The notes under the pieces: generated by a model
What the model was told of the DNA's origin: nothing
The model's database searches: none
Seen by the model: the letters and a program-made list of their open reading frames with translations, nothing else
In this document: positions 7,481-15,990 of the stretch, one piece after another
How the letters are laid out: every line of letters starts with the position of its first letter
Position numbering within the stretch: the first letter of the stretch is position 1
Translations under genes and position numbers: made by a program
NCBI GenBank assembly: GCA_013112715.1
Contig: JABFGB010000025.1
Coordinates: forward strand, 41,238 to 105,237
DNA: 64,000 nucleotides
Direction of reading: 5' to 3'
From: Chloroflexota bacterium
GTDB lineage: Bacteria > Chloroflexota > Anaerolineae > Aggregatilineales > J027

Positions 7481-8776
7481 ATGAATACCCAATCTATCCG
7501 ACTTGGACTGCGGGCCAACTGGCAACAATTTGCCCTACTGGTGTTGGTCAATGCTTTTGTGGGGGCGATGGTGGGCTTGGAGCGCACCCTCGTCCCTCAG
7601 ATTGCGGCTGAGGAATTTGACCTTGCCTCGGTGAGTGTCACCTTATCTTTCATCATCAGCTTTGGCATCGTGAAGGCGCTGACCAACCTTTTTGCCGGAC
7701 GCAATGCGGATCGTTGGGGACGCAAACCCCTTTTAGTTGCAGGATGGCTGATTGGCTTACCCGTACCATTGTTGGTGATGGTTGCACCTCGTTGGGAATG
7801 GATTATCTTTGCCAACGTACTGCTGGGCGTCAACCAAGGACTCTGTTGGTCAACGGCTGTCATTATGAAAATAGACCTTGTAGGGAAAGCCGGGCGTGGC
7901 CTAGCGATGGGGCTAAACGAATTCGCAGGTTATCTCGCAATGGCCCTCTCCACAGTGACCAGTGGCTGGATTGCGTCCCAAACCGCCTTACGCCCGTACC
8001 CTTTCTATATGGGGATTGTCTTTGTGGTGAGTGGGTTACTCATCACTTTATTTTGGGTACATGAAACCATAGGGCATGTTCAGCACGAAGCTATCCACTC
8101 GTCCACAGCATCCGAAAGCTGGGGTTTTGGCAAGATTTTCCGACAAGTCAGTTGGCAAGATAAAACCTTTTTTAGTCTTTCCCAAGGCGGCTTGGTCAAC
8201 AACCTGAATGATGTCGTTATTTGGGGCTTGCTGCCCCTTTTAGCATTACAAAAAGACCTCCAAGTCGAGCAAGCCGCTACCATCGGTGGAGTCTACTTGG
8301 CGGTCTGGGGGAGTAGTCAACTATTGACTGGCCCATTAAGTGACCGTCTGGGCCGTAAACCCCTTATCACAGGCGGTTTACTGCTTCAATCAGCAGGTAT
8401 TTTGCTGTTGGCATTGGTCACGGATTATGTCGGTTGGCTCATCGCGGCAGGAATCATGGGGATTGGCACTGGCATGGTCTACCCAACACTGCTGGCGGCG
8501 GTCAGTGATGTAGCGAGTCCACTCTGGCGTGCCTCAGCACTGGGGGTCTATAGGCTTTGGCGGGATAGTGGGTATGCCTTTGGGGCACTCTTTGGGGGCA
8601 TTTTAGCTGATTTGTTCACCCTGCAAGTGGCGGTAGTTGCTGTTGGGTTGCTCACCCTAGCCTCTAGCTTTATCACGATGGTTCTATTGTCAGAAACGCT
8701 TCCTCATTTACCCATATCCTTACCTGAACCCGATAAGAGATCACATGATGCCTCTCTGTCCCATCCCATTGCTTAG
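7481..8776 (+). CDS. Major facilitator superfamily transporter
   Basis: 431 residues with twelve predicted membrane helices. The MFS motif A-like loops NRHADRWGRKPLL-type (here GRNADRWGRKPLL, between helices 2 and 3) and GPLSDRLGRKPLI (between helices 8 and 9) mark the two six-helix halves. It is likely a proton-driven exporter; the substrate is unknown. It follows the methyltransferase in the sulfide operon and is followed after 7 bp by a truncated nucleoside phosphorylase gene. Confidence 0.92.
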   Translation: MNTQSIRLGLRANWQQFALLVLVNAFVGAMVGLERTLVPQIAAEEFDLASVSVTLSFIISFGIVKALTNLFAGRNADRWGRKPLLVAGWLIGLPVPLLVMVAPRWEWIIFANVLLGVNQGLCWSTAVIMKIDLVGKAGRGLAMGLNEFAGYLAMALSTVTSGWIASQTALRPYPFYMGIVFVVSGLLITLFWVHETIGHVQHEAIHSSTASESWGFGKIFRQVSWQDKTFFSLSQGGLVNNLNDVVIWGLLPLLALQKDLQVEQAATIGGVYLAVWGSSQLLTGPLSDRLGRKPLITGGLLLQSAGILLLALVTDYVGWLIAAGIMGIGTGMVYPTLLAAVSDVASPLWRASALGVYRLWRDSGYAFGALFGGILADLFTLQVAVVAVGLLTLASSFITMVLLSETLPHLPISLPEPDKRSHDASLSHPIA

Positions 8777-8783
8777 TCATAAG

Positions 8784-9188
8784 ATGTATGATGCCCCTTC
8801 CATATTCACCCCTGCCAATTTGCTGCGCGAAGCACGGCGGCAGAAAGGCATGGCTGAGGCTTCTATCCCACAGGTATGTATTCTCGATCCTGACGGTGAT
8901 TTAACCCAATATCTGGTTGATACAGGTCAGGCGCATCGGCATCCGCATTGGGCATGTTATCATACGCGCCTTTACACCTTTACCCTCAACGGTGTTGAGT
9001 ATGGAATAATTCCACATGCGGTAGGGGCTTCTTTTGCGGTGTTGGTAGCCTTTTCCAGTTCTTTTGCAAGGGGTCTTATAGGCGGGATCAGGGATAATTC
9101 AACGCGGGCGGTCTTGTTTGCTGACTCGCCTGCCACTGTCAATGAAATGGTGAGTTGCCGCTGGTCCACAAAACACAGCGTCTGCTGA
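8784..9188 (+). pseudogene. Truncated nucleoside phosphorylase-like gene with a foreign tail
   Basis: The first 85-90 residues (MYDAPSIFTPANLLREAR, then VCILDPDGD, HWACYHT and YGIIPHAVGASFAVLVA) match the N-terminus of phosphorylase-superfamily proteins that are normally 240-280 residues. After about 9050 the match ends abruptly and an unrelated Ser-rich reading runs to the stop at 9188. A deletion or insertion has replaced the catalytic remainder, so the product is unlikely to be active. Seven bases after the MFS stop, it was probably once the last gene of the sulfide operon. Confidence 0.65.
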
Positions 9189-9206
9189 ACAGCCCCTAGG
9201 AAAAAG

Positions 9207-9347
9207 ATGGGGGTTAGGTTCGGGCGACTAAAGGGCGGCGGCAAGAGTAAAGTGTATATCTATCGCCCTAAAATTGAGGTGTTACTTGCCAATGGGTCTG
9301 CCCAAGCCTTTATTGCCAAACGGTACGTACAGTACGACGGAGGCTAA
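9207..9347 (+). other. Short open frame, possible gene remnant
   Basis: A 46-codon frame (MGVRFGRLKGGGKSKV start, QAFIAKRYVQYDGG end) follows the phosphorylase fragment. It could be the end of a gene whose front was lost at the same breakpoint; no family is recognised. A TGAAAAAG/CTTTTTCA inverted repeat (9360-9367, 9392-9399) follows and could terminate transcription. The remaining stretch to 9691 shows no coding pattern. Confidence 0.2.
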
Positions 9348-9691
9348 CCTCACGCTAACTGAAAAAGCATGACTTGAAACCGGCAACTAGACTTTTTCAA
9401 CAGGCTGGGTTATTTACTTGTCCGCCTCGCCATAGATTAAGTATTTCCGTTTGGCTTGCTAAGAGCAAAATTCCTAATGAGTGCATAATGTGGCAAAGTC
9501 ACCTAGGAACTCGTGGGCTTGGGGATTATGCAGAACACGATGGGTATGAACCGTCTTTATCTCAATCAAGCCTATGCCTTTCGCTCCCTCTCCCACTTGA
9601 ACTTTACCAAATCTTCATAGAGGCAATACGAAAACTTCAAAATCGTCTGCTATCCTCACCTATAAACAAGCGAGGAAAGGATTGGATAGCC

Positions 9692-9952
9692 ATGTTCGGT
9701 TACGAGGGTGGTCACATGTTCTGGGGTGATGGATTGGTGATGTTGGTGTTTTGGTTGGCGGTCATCATGCTGATTATCTGGGGACTCGGCGGGTTGTTTT
9801 CAAGGCAATCATCCCCACCCTCTCCCTACACGCCACCCACCGAAGACACGGCGGCAATCCTTCAACGTCGTTATGCACTCGGCGAAATCTCGCGGGACGA
9901 GTATCTCGCCATTTTGAAAGACTTACACCTACCCACTGGAGGGAGATCATGA
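9692..9952 (+). CDS. SHOCT-domain small membrane protein
   Basis: 86 residues: one transmembrane helix (LVMLVFWLAVIMLIIWGLGGLF), a Pro-rich linker, then the C-terminal SHOCT motif ILQRRYALGEISRDEYLAIL. Such short proteins are common partners of membrane or oligomeric complexes. The start at 9692 uses AGGAAAGG 13 bases upstream; the longer open frame upstream lacks coding character. Its stop overlaps the start of the PepSY gene (ATGA), indicating translational coupling. Confidence 0.8.
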   Translation: MFGYEGGHMFWGDGLVMLVFWLAVIMLIIWGLGGLFSRQSSPPSPYTPPTEDTAAILQRRYALGEISRDEYLAILKDLHLPTGGRS

Positions 9953-10770
9953 ATCAACAACGGAAACTCTTTAGTTTAGTGATTATCGTGATTGCCGCCA
10001 TCGCAGCCCTCATCCTCGTCAACACGGCGGTGACATTGGCCCAAGGGCCGGGTGGCAATGGTAACTGTCATGGCTATGGTTCAAACTGGACAGGGAATCA
10101 TGGTGGCATGATGGGACAAGGGATGATGAACGGTTCTGACTGGAATCATCTTGGCATGATGGGCAACGCGGGTTGCTCAATGATGGGCCATATGGGGACA
10201 ATGATGGGGGTCTGGACACCGCCAACTGATTTAGCCCCTACGAGTGGTGTTTCGCTCGATCTTGAAGGCGCAACAAAAATCGCTGAGGCTTACCTCGGGT
10301 CGTGGCAAAATCCCAATCTGACCTTCGGTGAAGCCCTACAATTCGACAATCACTTTTATGTGACAGCCCTTGAAACGGATACTGGGCGGGGAGCATTTGA
10401 ATTTCTGATTGACCCGTCCACTGGCAATGTCTACCTTGAACCCGGCCCCAATATGATGTGGAACTTGCGTTATGGGATGATGTATGGTGGGGGTTACGGC
10501 GTGAGGACTGGCACGACCCCCAATAACGACGGTGTTGAAATGTCCATCACCCCTGAACGCGCTCGTGAATTGGCCCAAGAGTATTTGACCAACTACAATC
10601 CCACTCTGACGATCAGCGAGGAAGCCGAGGCATTCTACGGCTACTACACATTGGAGCTTCTGCAAGACGGTCAGATTAGTGGCATGTTGAGTGTTAACGG
10701 CTACACCGGGCAAGTCTGGTTGCATACATGGCACGGTGAGTTCATCGCCCCCACCGCTGAAATTGATTAA
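9949..10770 (+). CDS. Secreted Met/His/Gly-rich protein with two PepSY-like domains
   Basis: 273 residues. A signal peptide or anchor (LFSLVIIVIAAIAALILVNTAVTLAQG) precedes a region rich in Gly, Met and His (residues about 35-85, with repeats such as GGMMGQGMMN and MMGHMGTMMG), a likely copper-binding segment. Two PepSY-like units follow (ATKIAEAYLGSW...; ERARELAQEYLTNYN...). By inference it binds metal outside the membrane. It overlaps the SHOCT gene by four bases and is followed by a hairpin at 10801. Confidence 0.8.
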   Translation: MNQQRKLFSLVIIVIAAIAALILVNTAVTLAQGPGGNGNCHGYGSNWTGNHGGMMGQGMMNGSDWNHLGMMGNAGCSMMGHMGTMMGVWTPPTDLAPTSGVSLDLEGATKIAEAYLGSWQNPNLTFGEALQFDNHFYVTALETDTGRGAFEFLIDPSTGNVYLEPGPNMMWNLRYGMMYGGGYGVRTGTTPNNDGVEMSITPERARELAQEYLTNYNPTLTISEEAEAFYGYYTLELLQDGQISGMLSVNGYTGQVWLHTWHGEFIAPTAEID

Positions 10771-10800
10771 GTTCCTAACCGACTTGCTGGTTTAATGAAG

Positions 10801-10832
10801 AGGCCGGAAGTTGCACCAAAGAACTCCGGCCT
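10801..10832 (+). terminator. Hairpin after the PepSY gene
   Basis: AGGCCGGAAGTT pairs with AACTCCGGCCT (one bulged A) around a 9-base loop, 30 bases after the stop, followed by a T-rich stretch (GTTCATTTAATTT). It is a reasonable transcription terminator. Confidence 0.55.
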
Positions 10833-10910
10833 GTTCATTTAATTTGCACAGTTCACAGCGATGAGCTTCATGATTCCCACTTTTTAACAAACTCCATGAG
10901 GGATATCATT

Positions 10911-11056
10911 TTAGCGTTCTCGCTTGAATTTTCTAATTTCGACCCGCTCCTCATCCATAAGGTGCTGCTTGCGCTTGGCAGTTGCTACTACACCCACCAC
11001 CGCAGCGAAACTTATGACAATGAAGACCCCCTAATCACCACTGCCATCATACCCAT
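10911..11056 (-). pseudogene. Frameshifted copy of the small membrane protein at 44022
   Basis: Read from 11056 the frame begins MGMMAVVI, as in the intact paralogue at 44264 (MGMMVIVM), but a shift at the GGGGG run is needed to continue: GVFIVISFAAVVGVV then AKRKQH and EIRKFKRER, matching GAFIVIGFSAM, AKRKQH and EIRNFK. The 146-base length is not a multiple of three. The centre of the paralogue (ISEKPKRSYLRLSDDGE region) is missing. The upstream leader is also shared with the 44-kb locus. Confidence 0.75.
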
Positions 11057-11172
11057 GTTGCAGCCTCACTTTCTTAGCCGCTCCCATTAGAGTAATCTCC
11101 TAAGCCAAACTTCCGCTCCCTTTCAGCGAAAAGGGCAGGGAAAAATGGGCGATTATCCCCAATAAGGGGCTA

Positions 11173-11415
11173 TCAAAAAGTTAGCACTTTATCTGCTTGA
11201 ACGACGCACTTTGCCAATTGACTCATTGTGCCAAGTTTGACCCCCGCAACGAGTTTTAACTCACGCACCCCACGAGCATCGGCACAGGAACGACAGGCTT
11301 TGATTGGAACCCCTTTTTGGACAAGCCCCTTGAACATGCACTCCAAATTGTAATATCCATCAGGGGTTTGCTGCTGGGGTAGGGCACACAGCACCGCGTC
11401 AGCCATCAGCGGCAA
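11173..11415 (-). pseudogene. 5'-truncated DsrE-family gene
   Basis: The 75-80 residues (LMADAVLCALPQQQTPDGYYNLE, then GVPIKACRSCADARGV, then a VVQADKVLTF end) match the C-terminal two thirds of DsrE/DsrF-like sulfur-relay or sulfur-carrier proteins, including the conserved CxxCxDARG. The usual first 35-40 residues are absent and only TTG or an internal ATG could start it. It may still make a short protein, but the family fold would be incomplete. A more decayed copy of the same gene lies at 44390-44470, next to the paralogue of the downstream gene. Confidence 0.7.
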
Positions 11416-11461
11416 TCACTGTCATAATATACACTGTTTAGTGGGTATAGGAAGTAGAACC

Positions 11462-11473
11462 CGCCGAATGGCG
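11462..11473. promoter_or_regulatory. Copper/redox palindrome, copy 1
   Basis: CGCCGAATGGCG, one of 13 related sites. It lies 47 bp upstream of the DsrE remnant (minus) and 175 bp upstream of the beta-propeller gene (plus). Confidence 0.5.
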
Positions 11474-11648
11474 TATTGATGGATGATTATCTCTGAACAA
11501 TACTATAGAGAAAATACTCAACACATTACATTGAAGGCCTACATCATGACAATTTATCACCGACTTAGTGTTGCGCCGTCTACGTTATAATGAATTAACA
11601 AAAAACGGACTCAGCATAGGTCGATAGATTTTGTGGATGGAAGATTAC

Positions 11649-12629
11649 ATGAAAAAGCAAACTGGACATTCCCTGTCAAAAAAGTCCTTTTTAAGTACAC
11701 CAACCTTACTCATAATAACCGCCGCTGTCGTTGGCCTCGTCATTTTGGGAATATGGACGGTGAGCAACCCTCAAGACGACTCCCCTTCGTCTAACAATTC
11801 ATCCAACGCAAACCAGCCCTCTATCGAAATGGCCCATATTCACGGCTTGGGGTTTTCTTCAGACGGGCGTGAATTGTATGTGCCAGCCCACTATGGTGTA
11901 GTCGTCTTTAGCGACAACCGTTGGTCTATCCTAGACATCCCAGTAAACGACTATATGGGATATACACCCGTAGATAACGGCTTCTATAGCAGCGGGCATC
12001 CGGGAGTGGGGACAGACCTTATCAATCCACTGGGATTGGTCAAAAGCACCGATGGCGGCAGGACACTCACCACATTAGATTTCTCTGGTGAAAGTGATTT
12101 CCATGTGATGGGGGTAGGGTACAAAAACCACGCCCTATATGTTTTGAATCCAAGCCCAAACACTATCTTATCTGCTGGAATGTACTACAGTTTGGACGAT
12201 GGGGTGACTTGGCAACCCTGTCGTGCGGAAGGGATGTCGGGTGAGGTACTCCAAATCGCTGTGCATCCCGCCAACGCCAATGTAGTCGCAGTTGCCACTG
12301 CAAACGGGGTGTTTCTCTCACAAGACTATGGTGCCACGTTTGAATCAATTGGCGAGAGTGCCCCTACTACTGCGGTAGCGTTCGATGCCAACGGCGAAAG
12401 TCTGTTTTTCGGCTACCAAGCACTTCAGAGATACAGTTTGGCGACAGAGCAAATTGAAACCCTATCAACCCCTACCCTTGACGCTGAAAATGGCATTAAC
12501 TACATTGCCCTCAACCCGGTCTCGGCGGAGATCGCTTTTGCGACCTTAAGCAAAGATATTTATCTGTCAAAAGCTATTGGACAGACATGGGAGCAGATTG
12601 CCCAACAAGGCATTGGGCATAATTTGTGA
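11649..12629 (+). CDS. Membrane-anchored BNR/sialidase-type beta-propeller protein (F510_1955-like)
   Basis: 326 residues. An N-terminal transmembrane anchor (LLIITAAVVGLVILGIWTV) precedes a propeller with Asp-box-like repeats (STDGGRTL, SLDDGVTW, SQDYGATF, SKAIGQTW). The front end MAHIHGLGFSSDGRELYVPAHYG is characteristic of the family annotated as F510_1955 glycosylhydrolases, for which no activity is established to my knowledge. The ATG at 11649 is preferred over the upstream in-frame one because GGAAG stands 6-7 bases before it. It is followed after 41 bp by a cytochrome c lipoprotein. Confidence 0.82.
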   Translation: MKKQTGHSLSKKSFLSTPTLLIITAAVVGLVILGIWTVSNPQDDSPSSNNSSNANQPSIEMAHIHGLGFSSDGRELYVPAHYGVVVFSDNRWSILDIPVNDYMGYTPVDNGFYSSGHPGVGTDLINPLGLVKSTDGGRTLTTLDFSGESDFHVMGVGYKNHALYVLNPSPNTILSAGMYYSLDDGVTWQPCRAEGMSGEVLQIAVHPANANVVAVATANGVFLSQDYGATFESIGESAPTTAVAFDANGESLFFGYQALQRYSLATEQIETLSTPTLDAENGINYIALNPVSAEIAFATLSKDIYLSKAIGQTWEQIAQQGIGHNL

Positions 12630-12670
12630 TTTTCCCCTAGCCTGTTCGATTAGGATGACCTTTAAAGAAG

Positions 12671-13132
12671 ATGAAATCCATCCGCTGTATACTACTCATC
12701 GCTGCCTTAGTCAGTCTGCTTTTGGTCAGTTGTGCACGGTCGTCGCAAGACCGTTCAGATAACAACCGCCCAACCGAAGACCCTCTCAGTGCAGGGCAAG
12801 CCTTATACCAAGCGCACTGTGCGACCTGTCATGGGGTGGAGGGCAAAGGACAATTTCCAGATAACCCGTATGGCCCAGATGCCAATGACTTGATTGGTGC
12901 TCCGCCTCATGATCCAACCGGGCATACGTGGCATCACCCCGACGTGGTGTTGGTGCAAATCACCCAAGAGGGGCGATCTCAACCGGGGGTCTATCCGATG
13001 CCTGCTTTTGGCGATAAGCTGACGGAAAGTGAGATCATGGCGATTTTAGGCTATATCAAGACGTGGTGGACGCCTGAACAAATTGCAGCGCAGGCGACTG
13101 CCAGTGCCCAATTTACACCATCCGTAAAGTAA
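12671..13132 (+). CDS. Cytochrome c lipoprotein
   Basis: 153 residues. A signal peptide ends in a lipobox (LLLVSC, Cys about 21), then a single class I cytochrome c domain with the haem motif CATCHG (about residues 50-55) and a likely Met ligand in YPMPAFGDKL. The chain ends with a short disordered tail. It would be tethered to the outer face of the membrane as a one-electron carrier. It lies directly downstream of the beta-propeller gene. Confidence 0.88.
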   Translation: MKSIRCILLIAALVSLLLVSCARSSQDRSDNNRPTEDPLSAGQALYQAHCATCHGVEGKGQFPDNPYGPDANDLIGAPPHDPTGHTWHHPDVVLVQITQEGRSQPGVYPMPAFGDKLTESEIMAILGYIKTWWTPEQIAAQATASAQFTPSVK

Positions 13133-13155
13133 TAATCTTACCCTGATTGCTAGAG

Positions 13156-13336
13156 AAGCTAGACTTTGCCTATCTTAATTATCCGCTTTTACGCATGGCC
13201 TAGCGATGGGCAAAACCCAGTTTCGACTTTTTCTATGTCTTGAGGATAGGCCGACATTGGAAAAGACTGAGAGTTTTTTGACCCATTATGGCCTCACCTG
13301 TATTGAGAAGCCATTGTTATGTGCAAAGTCTAGCTT
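13156..13336. repeat. 14-bp terminal inverted repeats around a 153-bp insert
   Basis: AAGCTAGACTTTGC (13156-13169) and its exact reverse complement GCAAAGTCTAGCTT (13323-13336) flank 153 bp, resembling a miniature inverted-repeat element. A 44-codon frame (13206-13340, MGKTQFRLFLCLEDRP start) fills most of the insert, but without a ribosome site or a recognisable family. The rest of the gap between 13133 and 13392 is featureless. Confidence 0.5.
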
Positions 13337-13392
13337 ATAAGCTGGAGTCTTAAATAGAATTTTTAACATTTCCCATAAAAGCGAGGTATTAA

Positions 13393-13992
13393 ATGAGTAG
13401 AAAAGCAATACCCCATAAAAGAGCAACTAAAGCAGGCAAAAACAAACGGTGGCGTAATCGTTTTTCATCTAATTCATCTGAAATCCTGATTGTCATTGGA
13501 ACAATTCTTGCTGCTGTTGCTATCTTTGCGACCTTTATCATCATCAGTCAAGGTGGAGATGCGTCAGGTTATGATCCGAGCATTCCTGATGAAAGTATTG
13601 GCATTGATGTTCTGACTTCTCCTCACATTGAACCTGATGAAGTGCCTTCCGGTTATAACTCGAATCCACCGACATCAGGTGGACATTATGTTCAGCCTGC
13701 ACCTTGGGGTGTTTATGCAGAAACCCTCCCAGACCAAACCCTGATTCATAATCTTGAACACGGCGGCATTTGGATTTCGTATCGAGATAAGAATGATAAA
13801 GATACTGTCAAAGCGTTAGAAGATCTCGCCGAAAAGTACGATTCTCATCTTATTGTTACGTATCGCCCTGAAAATGATAGTCCAATCATCGTAACTGCGT
13901 GGGGACGGTTACTGAAATTAAATGAGGTAAATAAAGGGCAAATTGTCAATTTTATTGCCCGGTATCGCTTCAAAGGCCCGGAGAGTGCCTAG
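13393..13992 (+). CDS. DUF3105 membrane-anchored protein
   Basis: 199 residues: a basic N-terminus, one transmembrane helix (EILIVIGTILAAVAIFATFIIIS) and an extracytoplasmic DUF3105 domain with the family signatures VPSGYNSNPPTSGGHY and IHNLEHGGIWISY. The conserved His/Glu residues could bind a metal, but no biochemical role is known to me. The start follows GAGGT at a good distance. The next gene starts one base after its stop. Confidence 0.85.
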   Translation: MSRKAIPHKRATKAGKNKRWRNRFSSNSSEILIVIGTILAAVAIFATFIIISQGGDASGYDPSIPDESIGIDVLTSPHIEPDEVPSGYNSNPPTSGGHYVQPAPWGVYAETLPDQTLIHNLEHGGIWISYRDKNDKDTVKALEDLAEKYDSHLIVTYRPENDSPIIVTAWGRLLKLNEVNKGQIVNFIARYRFKGPESA

Positions 13993-13993
13993 A

Positions 13994-14842
13994 ATGACTA
14001 CTATATCGCTTCCCCATTCACGATTACCTCGTAGTGTGTATGTTTCGCGGAGTATTGCTCGACATTGGTTGGCAATTTTCCTTATTCTGTTTGGGATTTT
14101 CAATTTTCTGCCATTTCTAGCACCCGTTTTTATGCGACTTGATTGGAAGCCTCCTGGCAACGCCATCTATACACTGTATTCGCCGCTGTGCCATCAAATG
14201 GCTCAACGTTCTTTTTTCTTCTTCGGGTCACAGGTGATGTATAACGCAGATGAACTGCCTGTAAAACTTAGTGGCAATCAAGCATCCGATACTTGGACCC
14301 TACGCCGTTTTCGAGGAAATGAAGAGGTGGGTTGGAAAGTCGCATGGTCAGATAGGATGGTCTACTTGTATGGTGGTGTTTGGCTAGCCGCCATAGCCTA
14401 TGCGTTCTTAGCCCGTACTCATCGAATAAAGCCTATTTCTCTTTGGCTTTTTGCTCTGCTTCTTTTTCCAATGGTTTTAGACGGTGGAACGCATTTTATT
14501 AGTGATTTGGACGGGCTGACAAACGGCTTTCGTTATGATAATGCTTGGCTGGCTACTTTAACAGGTCATCTACTACCCGACAGCTTTTATGTAGGGGATG
14601 CCCTTGGATCATTTAACTCGTTGATGCGCTTGATAACGGGTCTTTTGGTGGGAATTGCAGGTGTGTGGCTGGCTTTACCTTACATAGACGGTCAAATGCG
14701 GGAAGTAGATAGAAGTTTGTCTAGGAAACTCCAGCAGTGGCAGGAAAATCAATGGCGACTTGCTAGAGAATTGACCTCAGTAATAGAGGGACACCGTTTA
14801 CCCAATGAGCAAGAGGTTGGTTATGCAGGTAACCAGACATGA
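13994..14842 (+). CDS. DUF2085 polytopic membrane protein
   Basis: 282 residues with five or six hydrophobic segments. The CHQMAQRSFFFFG motif at about residues 65-77 is the signature of DUF2085 (predicted membrane proteins). The TGHLLPDSF loop and a cytosolic charged C-terminus complete it. Function unknown. It sits one base after the DUF3105 gene and overlaps the next small gene by ATGA, so the three form an operon. Confidence 0.8.
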   Translation: MTTISLPHSRLPRSVYVSRSIARHWLAIFLILFGIFNFLPFLAPVFMRLDWKPPGNAIYTLYSPLCHQMAQRSFFFFGSQVMYNADELPVKLSGNQASDTWTLRRFRGNEEVGWKVAWSDRMVYLYGGVWLAAIAYAFLARTHRIKPISLWLFALLLFPMVLDGGTHFISDLDGLTNGFRYDNAWLATLTGHLLPDSFYVGDALGSFNSLMRLITGLLVGIAGVWLALPYIDGQMREVDRSLSRKLQQWQENQWRLARELTSVIEGHRLPNEQEVGYAGNQT

Positions 14843-15039
14843 TGCACCTGCACGGGTCGGGAAAATTTAAAAAAGATGGCCCCATATGGCCGGGGGTACT
14901 GGTACTCACAATTACGATCATGATGGTGATTGGGGCATTTATCAGGATTGGGTGGCTAGCCTTGGCGCCTTTTGGGTTTGCAGCATTTCTGCTTTTCACA
15001 GCCCTTTGGTTGATGCGAGTTTCTGACCGCCGCGACTAG
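14839..15039 (+). CDS. Small two-helix membrane protein
   Basis: 66 residues with two hydrophobic helices (GVLVLTITIMMVIGAFI, LALAPFGFAAFLLFTALWLM) and charged ends. It overlaps the DUF2085 stop by four bases (ATGA), which supports real translation. No family is recognised. Confidence 0.6.
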   Translation: MMHLHGSGKFKKDGPIWPGVLVLTITIMMVIGAFIRIGWLALAPFGFAAFLLFTALWLMRVSDRRD

Positions 15040-15070
15040 CCAATAATCGAATAAAGTCCGCGTTTTCCAC

Positions 15071-15307
15071 TCAATCAATATCCCCAAATTGGTGATACCA
15101 TAACTGCCCTACAAAGTATCCCAAGACTCCAGCCAAAAGTCCCGTTAACCAGTGTAAAGGATGGGGTCTGGTGTTAATCACCATTTCCGCAACTATATAA
15201 CCTATCAGCCCTAGTCCTCCAATCCATGCGTAAACTACTAGAGGCCAATCTTTTTGTTTGTGAAGGGACTTTGACCCTGCCATACTTGGTTTTTTACTCT
15301 TGCTCAT
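15071..15307 (-). CDS. Small two-helix membrane protein
   Basis: 78 residues: a Lys-rich N-terminus followed by two hydrophobic segments (VVYAWIGGLGLIGYIVAEMVI, WLTGLLAGVLGYFVGQLWY). GCAGGG lies six bases before the ATG. It follows the Met-rich protein gene by 21 bp on the same strand and is presumably co-transcribed with it from the palindrome-bearing promoter region at 15685. Function unknown. Confidence 0.6.
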   Translation of the reverse strand: MSKSKKPSMAGSKSLHKQKDWPLVVYAWIGGLGLIGYIVAEMVINTRPHPLHWLTGLLAGVLGYFVGQLWYHQFGDID

Positions 15308-15328
15308 GATAACCCTGCCATTTTGGTA

Positions 15329-15580
15329 TTAGTGCCCCATATCATCCATATTATCCCCATCTGGGGTTTGAGGAGTGGGGACACTAGTTGTATCCAGACC
15401 ATGCTCCATGCTTGGAGTTGCTCTCGGAGTCATCGTCATTTCCTCCTCTTGCATATCGTCTGGCATTCCGGGCATTGAGCGCATAGGGTCGGTAGAGGTA
15501 TCTTGGGTATCACCAAAAGCGTAAGTCAGGGCAACTATCCCAACTAAAATGAATACAAAAACAATGATGTTTTTCCGCAT
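15329..15580 (-). CDS. Secreted Met/Asp-rich small protein
   Basis: 83 residues: signal peptide (IIVFVFILVGIVALTYAFG), then an extracytoplasmic tail rich in Met, Asp and Thr/Pro (RSMPGMPDDMQEEEMTM, MDDMGH). Met clusters of this kind are common in periplasmic copper-binding proteins; metal binding is inferred. GGGGG precedes the start. A copy of the copper/redox palindrome lies 104 bp upstream. Confidence 0.6.
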   Translation of the reverse strand: MRKNIIVFVFILVGIVALTYAFGDTQDTSTDPMRSMPGMPDDMQEEEMTMTPRATPSMEHGLDTTSVPTPQTPDGDNMDDMGH

Positions 15581-15684
15581 GATTCTTTATCCCCCTTAAT
15601 TACTGCGAGGTCTACGATGTAGGAAAAAAGACTGTTTTGTTCGCAGTCTGTCCAGTGTAATAAATTTTGTCAGTCCAACATATA

Positions 15685-15696
15685 CGCCAAATAGCG
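15685..15696. promoter_or_regulatory. Copper/redox palindrome, copy 2
   Basis: CGCCAAATAGCG, preceded by TATA. It lies 104 bp upstream of the minus-strand Met-rich gene. Confidence 0.5.
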
Positions 15697-15990
15697 TGTT
15701 TTTACTGGGAGGGAATGAGTTTTTATACATGGAGTATTCAAAACACGAGGAATGAGAAGGTAGTCCTTGGGGCGACTATGCTTAACCTTACATACCCTAG
15801 ACATGGTAAAATTTTTCAGCGATTAGAATGGGCGATGTCAATAGGGAAGCAAAACTTGTTGATTTAGCCTGCGGTTAGACTAGCTAGGATTGCATGAGAT
15901 CAAAACAAACTGAGCCGGAGAGTTCAGGGATTAGCCTCGAACAACTTAACATTGTTCGCAAAATAATCCCCGAACTCGCATTGCCCAAAG
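15697..15990. other. Gene-free stretch with a terminator-like inverted repeat
   Basis: No credible gene is visible. GAGTTCAGGGATTA (15920-15933) and TAATCCCCGAACTC (15964-15977) form an inverted repeat with 13 of 14 positions paired, just beyond the 3' end of the long minus-strand copper operon, where it could end transcription. Confidence 0.45.

Noticed and set aside
13206..13340. 44-codon frame inside the inverted-repeat element
   Set aside because: No ribosome site and no recognisable family; kept only as part of the repeat.
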